Assembly: GCF_017875835.1 (NCBI RefSeq) | Contig: NZ_JAGING010000001.1 | Location: forward strand, 2,852,001 to 2,916,000 | Length of the DNA: 64,000 nt | Reading direction: 5' to 3' | Source of the DNA: Psychrobacter sp. PL19 | Lineage (GTDB): Bacteria > Pseudomonadota > Gammaproteobacteria > Pseudomonadales > Moraxellaceae | In this document: one piece after another, positions 54,714-61,613 of the stretch | Numbering within the stretch: the first letter of the stretch is position 1 | How the letters are laid out: each line of letters starts with the position of its first letter | Notes under the pieces: model-generated | Told to the model about the DNA's origin: nothing | The model's database searches: none | What the model saw: the letters and a program-made list of their open reading frames with translations, nothing else | Translations under genes and position numbers: made by a program

Positions 54714-56096
54714 TTATGAGGCTTTTTTGGTCTTTTTACTTTCGATGAATGATAAGTTCAAAAAATGCTCTAGTGAATCATCAAGAATATCCAACCAAGG
54801 CACCGGTAATTTAGGCGCTAAAGTGCCCGTTAAGGTAGAGCGGAACGCTTTTTCTCTAAAGCTCATAATATTGGCAGTCTTGTCCTTCTTCCACTGCTTA
54901 AAGATTTCGCCTTGCTTTTCTACTGCAAACTCAGGGTAATCGGTCGCATTGGTTAAATCACGGATATAGCTCGCTTGGAAATCTATCTCTTCATAAGCGC
55001 TATTCACCTGCGTATAGTCCGCTAGCCACTGTTGTTCATCTGCTTGGCGGGTGGCTAAATCCGGCAATTTAATATCCTCTAAAATAACATCGCGCACATA
55101 CCAAGCTTGGGCATCGAACATATTAAAGGTGAAGTATTGATCTTGCATGCCTAAGTAAATCAGCTTGGGATTCGGCTGCCAAAAGATACCCTTGTATAGA
55201 TTAGCCGGGTACAGGCAGTTATGAGTTTGCAAACGCAACTCATCAGGCATAAAGCGGAAATGGAACAGATAGCCCGTGCACATAATCACCGCATCAAAAC
55301 GTTGGCTGGTGCCATCGACGAAATGTGCGATATCGCCTTCAAAATGAGTTAGTAATGGCACTTCACTAATACCATCAGGCCAGTCATAACCTATCGGGTT
55401 ACTGCGATAGCTGATAGTCACTGAGTTGGTACCGTACTTATAACACTGGGTGCCAATATCTTCGGCGGAGTAACTGCTACCAATCAATAAAATATCTTGG
55501 TCTTTGAACTCTAAAGCATCGCGGAAGTCATGGGCATGCATTACTCGGCCAGGATATTCTTCTAGGCCTTTAAAATAGGGCATATTGGGCGTTGAGAAAT
55601 GACCGGTCGCCACTACCACATAATCAAATTCATTGGTTTCTTGCTCACCCGTTTTATGGTTCATGACCGTCACGGTGAACTTTTGGGTATCATCATCAAA
55701 GGTAACCCAGCGTACAGGACATTCAAAGCGGATATATTTGCGAATGTCTTGGTTATTAATGCGCCCCATGATGTAGTCTTTTAACACTTCACGTGGCGGG
55801 TACGACGGAATTGGTTGACCAAAATGTTCTTCAAACGAATAATCTGCAAACTCTAAGCATTCTTTGGGGCCATTCGACCACAGATAACGATACATGCTGC
55901 CGTGTACTGGTTCGCCGTGCTTATCTAAACCAGTGCGCCAGGTATAGTTCCACATCCCGCCGATATCATTTTGTTTTTCATAACAAACTATCTCTGGCAA
56001 ATCTTTAACACCGGCCAATCGAGCCGCTTCAAAAGCCCTTAATTGTGCCAAACCGCTTGGACCTGCACCTAAAATAGCAATTTTTGTCTTACTCAA
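54714..56096 (-). CDS. tmm: Flavin-containing monooxygenase, trimethylamine monooxygenase (Tmm)-like
   Basis: A 460-residue FMO. The FAD-binding motif GAGPSG is at 10-15, the NADPH-binding motif LIGSSYSAEDIGTQCYKYG in the middle, with the FMO identifying stretch YPGRVMHAHDFRDALEFKD before it, and CTGYLFHFRFMPDELRL after it. Segments such as WNYTWRTGLD, GEPVHGSMYRYLWSNGPKECLEFADY and FNMFDAQAWYVRDVI closely recall bacterial trimethylamine monooxygenases from Methylophaga and marine bacteria. It probably oxidises trimethylamine to TMAO (or indole to indigo as a side reaction). It is single, with its own terminator and no TMAO demethylase next to it. Confidence 0.87.
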   Translation of the reverse strand: MSKTKIAILGAGPSGLAQLRAFEAARLAGVKDLPEIVCYEKQNDIGGMWNYTWRTGLDKHGEPVHGSMYRYLWSNGPKECLEFADYSFEEHFGQPIPSYPPREVLKDYIMGRINNQDIRKYIRFECPVRWVTFDDDTQKFTVTVMNHKTGEQETNEFDYVVVATGHFSTPNMPYFKGLEEYPGRVMHAHDFRDALEFKDQDILLIGSSYSAEDIGTQCYKYGTNSVTISYRSNPIGYDWPDGISEVPLLTHFEGDIAHFVDGTSQRFDAVIMCTGYLFHFRFMPDELRLQTHNCLYPANLYKGIFWQPNPKLIYLGMQDQYFTFNMFDAQAWYVRDVILEDIKLPDLATRQADEQQWLADYTQVNSAYEEIDFQASYIRDLTNATDYPEFAVEKQGEIFKQWKKDKTANIMSFREKAFRSTLTGTLAPKLPVPWLDILDDSLEHFLNLSFIESKKTKKAS

Positions 56097-56337
56097 AATC
56101 AGCTCCCGCTAACGATAAATGAGCCCTATTATAACATATTCTCATGAATGCCATTTTTAGGTATTGGTTTTACGACTAGGAGGACTGTGGTAATGAGTTT
56201 TACGCACGGCTATTGAGACTGCTATTTGCAGCATAAAAAATGGGAAACATACATAGATTTAGGGACGGCACAGTGTTATTGGGGTGAGTTTTTTCAAGGT
56301 CATTCCATCAACCTTGCCTCAAGTTAGCAGATCACAG

Positions 56338-56979
56338 CTATATTAAATCAGGAAATAGCGTGCGTAGGCCACTGACGATAATCTCAATAGCAACCGCGGC
56401 CAGTAACATACCCATAATCCGACTCATGATGTTAAGCCCAGTATCGCCCAACACGCGACTGATACGTCCGGCCGCCATCAAGGCCAAATAACAAAAGATA
56501 CTAATCAATAAGCCCGCGATAATTACCGCAGACACTCGTAGGATGCCAGAAGTTTGTGACGAGTAAATAATAACAGTTGAGATACCACCTGGACCAATCA
56601 TCATCGGAATGGCCAGTGGTACGACGGCCGAAGCAGTACTGGGTGGTCGGTCTTGAATATGATCAACGTCGAAGTTGTCAGCATCAGGCTTAACCGGGTT
56701 ACCTTCACCATTCATCATATTAATGGCAATTAGAAAGACTAAAATACCACCCGCCATCTGGAACGAACCAATTGAAATGCCCAGCAGATTAAGCAGGGTC
56801 TCGCCAGCCACAGTAAAGAAGCTAATGGTAATAAAAATAGTCAGGCAAGCAATACGCGCCACTTTGCGTCGATCAATCATCGAGTAGCCGCGGGTCAAAT
56901 CCAAAAATAGCGTCAAAGCGCTAAACGGATTGATCAGCACCATAAAGGCTAAAATAATTTTGATAATTTCAGTATCCAC
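56338..56979 (-). CDS. MarC family integral membrane protein
   Basis: About 213 residues from GTG 56979 (VDTEIIKIILAFMVLINPFSALTLFLDLT), chosen because MarC proteins start close to this conserved segment; an ATG at 57042 would add a Cys/Arg-rich tail of 21 residues unlike the family. Six hydrophobic helices and motifs VFLIAINMMNG and VPLAIPMMIGPGGISTVI are typical. MarC proteins are inner-membrane proteins of unclear role, no longer thought to give multiple antibiotic resistance. It stands alone between tmm and nadC. Confidence 0.88.
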   Translation of the reverse strand: MDTEIIKIILAFMVLINPFSALTLFLDLTRGYSMIDRRKVARIACLTIFITISFFTVAGETLLNLLGISIGSFQMAGGILVFLIAINMMNGEGNPVKPDADNFDVDHIQDRPPSTASAVVPLAIPMMIGPGGISTVIIYSSQTSGILRVSAVIIAGLLISIFCYLALMAAGRISRVLGDTGLNIMSRIMGMLLAAVAIEIIVSGLRTLFPDLI

Positions 56980-57233
56980 TGAACGCTCACTTTTCCATCG
57001 GCAAAAAGAGAAGGCCATCGTGCGTGTGCAACGATGACCCAATATTCGGTTAACAATGGCATTGTAGCATAAGCAGATAAGCGAGTTAAATCATTAACTT
57101 CAGAGGATTTGTCAGATCTGTATTTTTAACTAAATATTAGCCCATTTACGATAATATGAAACCGATCAAACCCATCAATAAAGTCACCTTTAGCAGTCAA
57201 CGTTGAACATCTTATTAATACTAAGCATAACAG

Positions 57234-58094
57234 CTAAGCACTAAAATCAAGGCCAATATCCAGCGCAGTGGTACTGTGAGTCAGGTAACCCATAGCGATA
57301 AAATCAACGCCTGTTTTTGCGGCGGCTTGCACATTTTCAGGGGTGATACCACCTGAAGCTTCGGTTTTTGCGCGTCCTTTGCACATCGCAACCGCCTGAG
57401 TCAATATGTCAGGGGGCATATTATCCAGTAACACTAGGCTCACGCCAGCCTCTAGTGCCAATGCCAGTTGTGCCAAGTTATCAACCTCGACCTCAATCGG
57501 AATCAGATGACCAGCAAACGCTTGCGCTTGCTGAATGGCAGTAGTGATATCACCGGCAATCGCGATATGATTGTCTTTAATCAAAATAGCATCATCCAAT
57601 CCTAAGCGATGGTTGCGTCCACCGCCGCAACGTACCGCGTACTTCTGTACAATTCGCAGTCCGGGAATGGTCTTACGGGTACAGGTAATCTGCGCCGGAT
57701 AATCGGCCACGCTATCGACAATCTGCCGGGTAGCGGTCGCGATACCACTCAAATGAGTCATAAAATTCAGTGCAGTGCGTTCTGCAGTCAGTAAATGGCG
57801 CGCATTACCGCGAACGGTGGCTAATACCGTGTCAGCGTCCACACTCTCACCATCGCTAACCGTTGCGACAAACTCAATCTGCGCATCGATTAAGACAAAA
57901 GCCAATCGCGCTAAATCCATACCGCAAATCACACCCGCTTGCCGTGCCTTGATCTGTAATTGCGCTTGCATGTCTGCTGGAATAGTCGCTTGTGAAGTCA
58001 CGTCACCGCGCCGACCCAAGTCTTCCGTCAGTGCCGCTGCTACTAACGGCTTAAGCAACACCTGATCTAACGCTGGCTCTGCTTTATTTGTCAT
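57234..58094 (-). CDS. nadC: Nicotinate-nucleotide pyrophosphorylase (quinolinate phosphoribosyltransferase)
   Basis: A 286-residue enzyme that turns quinolinate and PRPP into nicotinate mononucleotide in de novo NAD synthesis. Visible features are LTEDLGRRGDVTSQATIP (about 18-35), AERTALNFMTHLSGIATATR, TCTRKTIPGLRIVQKYAVRCGGGRNHRLGLDDAILIKDNHI (substrate-binding Arg/Lys/His) and the C-terminal EASGGITPENVQAAAKTGVDFIAMGYLTHS. The third residue of the usual TRKTTPG is Ile here. Its partners nadA and nadB lie 2.4 kb away on the opposite strand, with a likely regulator between. Confidence 0.96.
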   Translation of the reverse strand: MTNKAEPALDQVLLKPLVAAALTEDLGRRGDVTSQATIPADMQAQLQIKARQAGVICGMDLARLAFVLIDAQIEFVATVSDGESVDADTVLATVRGNARHLLTAERTALNFMTHLSGIATATRQIVDSVADYPAQITCTRKTIPGLRIVQKYAVRCGGGRNHRLGLDDAILIKDNHIAIAGDITTAIQQAQAFAGHLIPIEVEVDNLAQLALALEAGVSLVLLDNMPPDILTQAVAMCKGRAKTEASGGITPENVQAAAKTGVDFIAMGYLTHSTTALDIGLDFSA

Positions 58095-58126
58095 ATCTAC
58101 CCCTTGCTTGACGCTTTATTAATATC

Positions 58127-58171
58127 AGTGCTGTTTATTAGAGTGCTATTTATTACAGTGCTATTTGTTAG
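58127..58171. repeat. Three tandem 15-bp repeats upstream of nadC
   Basis: AGTGCTGTTTATTAG, AGTGCTATTTATTAC and AGTGCTATTTGTTAG in a row begin 33 bases upstream of the nadC ATG, followed by degenerate TTAAGTTTAACCGTC-like repeats to about 58280. No gene is seen in 58095-58568. Confidence 0.8.
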
Positions 58172-58508
58172 AACGCTGTCTGTCTAAACTTAACCGTTCC
58201 TTAAATTTAACCGTCACTTAAGTTTAATCGTCGTTTGATTTCAGGGATCACTTAAGTTCAGCCACTTACTTCAGTTTAATGGTTTATTTAAACTCAAAAT
58301 GAGCATAAATAGTGAGGCATAAATATAGCGTAAAGCAAGCGCGCTCGCAAGATAAAACCAATAGGCTCACGAGGCACAATAGATATTTGGATAGAATAAC
58401 TGGAATTTTATGAGCAGTTATTTGCGGGCATTTCTTCGTAAATATTTATCAAAAGTGCCTGTAGCTGATCTAATTTAAAAAGAACAGCGTTTAAAAAAGA
58501 CATAACAT

Positions 58509-58566
58509 TGCTGGTATGGATTTTTTGCAGCCGCTGTCACACTGGCGAACATCAAGCAAAAAATAC
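58509..58566. repeat. Partial MITE core next to the nadQ-like gene
   Basis: GCTGGTATGGATTTTTTGCA GCCGCTGTCACACTGGCGA then CATCAAGCAAAAAATACAGC is a diverged palindromic core without the TATAGTCA ends; it finishes at the stop of the neighbouring gene. Confidence 0.55.
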
Positions 58567-58568
58567 AG

Positions 58569-59696
58569 CTATTTACGCTTGGGTAACTTGCTGTCCATCA
58601 GCAAGCTTTGTAGTTCGATATCATGACGGAAGCGATAAAGTTTTGCGGGGCGGCCACGCTGGGCGCTACTACTGTCCCCAGTGGGCATGACTAAATTTTG
58701 CGAATCAAGCAAACGGCGGAAATTTTGTTTGTGCAAAGGCACACCTGATAAGGCCTCCACACTTTGTTGTAACTGCGACAAGCTGAACACTTCAGGCATC
58801 AAGCCAAAGATCAGCGGTCGATATTCAATCTTGGCACGTAGCCTTGAAATAGCGGTAGCGATCACCCGGCGGTGGTCATAATACATCGGCACCCCCATCA
58901 CTTGCGACCAATCTGTGGGTAGCTTATTAGGCTGATGATTAGATAAGTGAGTGGATGGATAGCTGGGTGAATAGTCAGGCGACTCAGGAATTAGACCGGC
59001 TTCATATAACATCTCATAACGCAGCAGGACATGTTCTGCAACCCACTCGTACTCATGCTCGTATTCATGCTCGTACTTAGTAGTCGAATACTGGTTACTG
59101 TGGTTTTCATAACTGTGGTCTTCATGACGGTCGCTTACTTGATCGTCAGTATTTTGATCTTTGTCTTGGTTATTGTTTAAAAACTCCGTACCCACCCCCC
59201 AACACAAGCCAATACGCTGACGCCGACGGTACCGGACAGAGACATCTTCAGCGGTATCTGCCCAAGCCAATAAGGCTGGGACAAGCAAGCGCATAATAAT
59301 ATCGGGTGTGCCTTCTAAGTGATTTTCCCATGGGAAGTAATCGTACCAATCGCGCCATAACGCCTGGCTTTGTAACTTAGCGGTTTGGGTCTCTTGTACC
59401 AGCCCTAGATAGCTGACGTAGACCAACGCATGACCATCAACATTACGCCGACTGGTATCAACAAAGGTATATAACTGCTCTAAATAGCCCAGTGGCTGTT
59501 GGGTCTGTTCTTCGACCCACTGACGCACGCCTGCTTGCAATGAGCGATGTAATGGCATCAAAGGCCCGTTAGGCAATAGCTTACCCTGGTCTACCGTTAG
59601 AACCCGCGCAGTATGATCAGTGATAGCGACTAACACCGCGACCACCTCAGTGGTGCCACTGCCCTGCTGGTGCGCATGTGAATAAGACAATGTCAT
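58569..59696 (-). CDS. nadQ: NadQ-like (COG4111/NrtR-related) regulator of NAD biosynthesis
   Basis: A 375-residue protein. The N-terminal half resembles a Nudix-type domain lacking an obvious complete Nudix box (VVAVLVAITDHTARVLTVD, LPNGPLMPLHRSLQAGVRQWVEEQT, TFVDTSRRNVDG, ALVYVSYLGLVQE). The C-terminal half has ERYEMLYEAGL-type helix (LLRYEMLYEAGLIPES) and a winged helix FSLSQLQQSVEALSGVPLHKQNFRRLLDSQNLVMP plus GRPAKLYRF. This layout fits NadQ, a repressor of nadABC. It lies between nadC and nadA-nadB. A 60-residue low-complexity insert (residues about 175-235, Asp/Gln/His/Tyr-rich with YEHEYEHEYE) is not part of the family core. NrtR is the alternative name. Confidence 0.78.
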   Translation of the reverse strand: MTLSYSHAHQQGSGTTEVVAVLVAITDHTARVLTVDQGKLLPNGPLMPLHRSLQAGVRQWVEEQTQQPLGYLEQLYTFVDTSRRNVDGHALVYVSYLGLVQETQTAKLQSQALWRDWYDYFPWENHLEGTPDIIMRLLVPALLAWADTAEDVSVRYRRRQRIGLCWGVGTEFLNNNQDKDQNTDDQVSDRHEDHSYENHSNQYSTTKYEHEYEHEYEWVAEHVLLRYEMLYEAGLIPESPDYSPSYPSTHLSNHQPNKLPTDWSQVMGVPMYYDHRRVIATAISRLRAKIEYRPLIFGLMPEVFSLSQLQQSVEALSGVPLHKQNFRRLLDSQNLVMPTGDSSSAQRGRPAKLYRFRHDIELQSLLMDSKLPKRK

Positions 59697-59850
59697 GGTT
59701 ATTTGTGATTACCTTTTATTATTAATGAGTGGCTGATCTGTTGACAAAATAATAGCTCAATAGCCAAGTATAAGTATAACGTGAATGTAGGGTGAAGATA
59801 GCATGAGCATAATTATGAATGCCGACTTATCTTCTTAGGCGCCATCATGA

Positions 59851-59902
59851 CCATACTGAATTGCCATACTGAATTGCCATGCTGAATTGCCACACTGAAA
59901 AA
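59851..59902. repeat. Four tandem 13-bp repeats upstream of the nadQ-like gene
   Basis: CCATACTGAATTG twice, CCATGCTGAATTG and CCACACTGAAAAA, lying 29 bases before MITE copy 10. Confidence 0.75.
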
Positions 59903-59930
59903 CCGTACCAGAAACCGCGCTATAGTTAAA

Positions 59931-60077
59931 ATACCTTAAAAATGCGACGGTACTGCTGGTATCAGCTCTTTGCAGTCTCTGTCTGCGTAGGCACAGCAAG
60001 CAATAGCAACTTACGCAAGCAAGAGCAACGTATACCAGCAGTAGGTTATGTATCAATATTACTTTTCATTGACTACA
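59931..60077. mobile_element. MITE copy 10, inverted orientation (147 bp)
   Basis: TATAGTTAAAATACCTTAAA at 59931 and CATTGACTACA ending at 60077: the copy 4 subtype in the opposite orientation, with a small internal duplication around GCAAGCAATAGCAACTTACG. 60078-60325 holds no recognisable gene. Confidence 0.82.
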
Positions 60078-60325
60078 GAAAATATGTTTAATGATCAATG
60101 GCAACTTTAACAAAAGTTCCGCAGAAACCACTTGCACTTATGCTCAATAAGAGCATAATTAAGCCCTTGTATCAAAACAGCGGCTTTGTTCTGCCCTATC
60201 TCACCCACTTTTAGCTGTTTACTACTATCAATCCCAAAAAGTAAAGATAACGACTGATACCAAGGCAAGTACAGCCATCAATAAGCTCAGGGATCTTAAA
60301 TAAGTCTGACTGAGCCTATTGATAC

Positions 60326-60386
60326 TATAGTCAAAATACCTTAAAAACGCGACGGTATGTGTCGATATTACTTTGCATTGACTATA
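60326..60386. mobile_element. MITE copy 11, internally deleted to 61 bp
   Basis: TATAGTCAAAATACCTTAAA (60326) is fused to TGTCGATATTACTTTGCATTGACTATA (to 60386). Both ends are kept while the palindromic core is gone. Confidence 0.85.
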
Positions 60387-60391
60387 GATTA

Positions 60392-60439
60392 TTACTTGAG
60401 AAGACTATTACTTGAGAAAACTGTTACTTGAGAAGACTA
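60392..60439. repeat. Three tandem 16-bp repeats just upstream of nadA
   Basis: TTACTTGAGAAGACTA, TTACTTGAGAAAACTG, TTACTTGAGAAGACTA. They begin 5 bases after MITE copy 11 and end 33 bases before the nadA ATG, so they overlap the expected promoter/leader region. Confidence 0.85.
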
Positions 60440-60472
60440 TTACTGTCGCTATCGCACCAGAGGCTTGTCCCT

Positions 60473-61612
60473 ATGAAAACGTATCCCTATGACGCTCCGC
60501 TACTCAGTACTGATAACCGCAGTGCGATCCAGCTTAATATCGAATATGCCAAGGCCAAGATACCGGTAGACTTACCGCGTTCCGAGCGTTTGCTGGTTGA
60601 AGACCGTATTAAACAGCTGTTAAAGGAGCATAATGCGGTATTAGTCGCCCATTACTATGTTGACCCTTTCATTCAAGACTTGGCCCTAGCAACTGGTGGC
60701 TGTGTGGGCGACTCATTAGAGATGGCACGCTTTGGTCAAGCGCATAGCGCGCAGACACTAGTAGTGGCCGGGGTGCGCTTTATGGGTGAGTCTGCGAAAA
60801 TTCTGAGCATGGAAAAAACCGTCCTGATGCCCGATTTAGAGGCAGAGTGTTCACTTGATTTGGGCTGTCCTGCCGATGAGTTTTCAGCCTTTTGTGACGC
60901 CCATCCCGAGCGTACAGTGGTGGTTTATGCCAATACCAGCGCGGCGGTCAAAGCGCGGGCAGATTGGGTAGTAACCTCATCAGTGGGCATTGACATTGTC
61001 CGTCACCTACATGAGCAAGGCGAGCCGATTATTTGGGGCCCTGATCGACATTTGGGTAAGTACATTGCGCAAGAAACCGGCGCAGATATGCTGTTATGGC
61101 AAGGCTCATGCTTGGTACACAACGAGTTTAAAGCCACCGAACTCATGCAATTAAAACAAGAACACCCACAGGCAAAAGTGTTGGTACATCCTGAGTCGCC
61201 CGATAGCGTCGTACAGTTGGCTGATGTGGTCGGTTCGACCAGCAAGTTACTGCAATCGACTTATGAAATGGACGCCGATACCTTTATTGTTGCCACTGAC
61301 TTGGGTATCTTACACGAAATGCAAAAGCGCTCACCACACAAACATTTTCTAGCCGCGCCGACTGCCGGTGAAAGTGCCAGCTGTAAAAGCTGTGCTTTTT
61401 GTCCTTGGATGGCGATGAATGGCCTACAAGGCATTGAGCAATGCTTGACCAATAACAGCGGCGAAGTCGATTTAACGATAGAGCTGGCAACAGCGGCCAG
61501 AAAGCCCTTACAACGTATGCTTGATTTCGCCAAATTGCAACAGCAACGGGTGGCCGCCAGTGGTGATATTGTCAAGGACCGTCCCCTGTTTGCCAACGTC
61601 GGAGCAGCCTAA
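60473..61612 (+). CDS. nadA: Quinolinate synthase NadA
   Basis: A 379-residue 4Fe-4S enzyme that condenses iminoaspartate with dihydroxyacetone phosphate to quinolinate. It has [42 protein letters not shown], the [13 protein letters not shown] motif, [17 protein letters not shown] and the C-terminal [16 protein letters not shown] with candidate cluster cysteines. An ATG at 60428 would add 15 residues encoded partly by the tandem repeat; I choose [11 protein letters not shown]. nadB begins one base after its stop, so they form an operon, with nadC and the regulator divergent. Confidence 0.95.
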   Translation: MKTYPYDAPLLSTDNRSAIQLNIEYAKAKIPVDLPRSERLLVEDRIKQLLKEHNAVLVAHYYVDPFIQDLALATGGCVGDSLEMARFGQAHSAQTLVVAGVRFMGESAKILSMEKTVLMPDLEAECSLDLGCPADEFSAFCDAHPERTVVVYANTSAAVKARADWVVTSSVGIDIVRHLHEQGEPIIWGPDRHLGKYIAQETGADMLLWQGSCLVHNEFKATELMQLKQEHPQAKVLVHPESPDSVVQLADVVGSTSKLLQSTYEMDADTFIVATDLGILHEMQKRSPHKHFLAAPTAGESASCKSCAFCPWMAMNGLQGIEQCLTNNSGEVDLTIELATAARKPLQRMLDFAKLQQQRVAASGDIVKDRPLFANVGAA

Positions 61613-61613
61613 T

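Noticed and set aside
56980..57042. MarC start at the upstream ATG
   Set aside because: The added 21 residues (Cys/Arg-rich) are unlike the family, whose members start near the first membrane helix; GTG at 56979 fits better, though this is not certain.
60392..60439. Tandem repeats as a possible CRISPR array
   Set aside because: Units are 16 bp with no unique spacers between them and no cas genes are present. The same applies to the arrays at 6492, 58127 and 59851.
61261..61596. Open frame of 111 codons antisense to nadA
   Set aside because: Covers the conserved Cys-rich end of nadA and looks like a codon-bias shadow.
61521..61613. nadB starting upstream inside nadA
   Set aside because: The added residues are a shadow of the nadA end; the ATG one base after the nadA stop is a better start.
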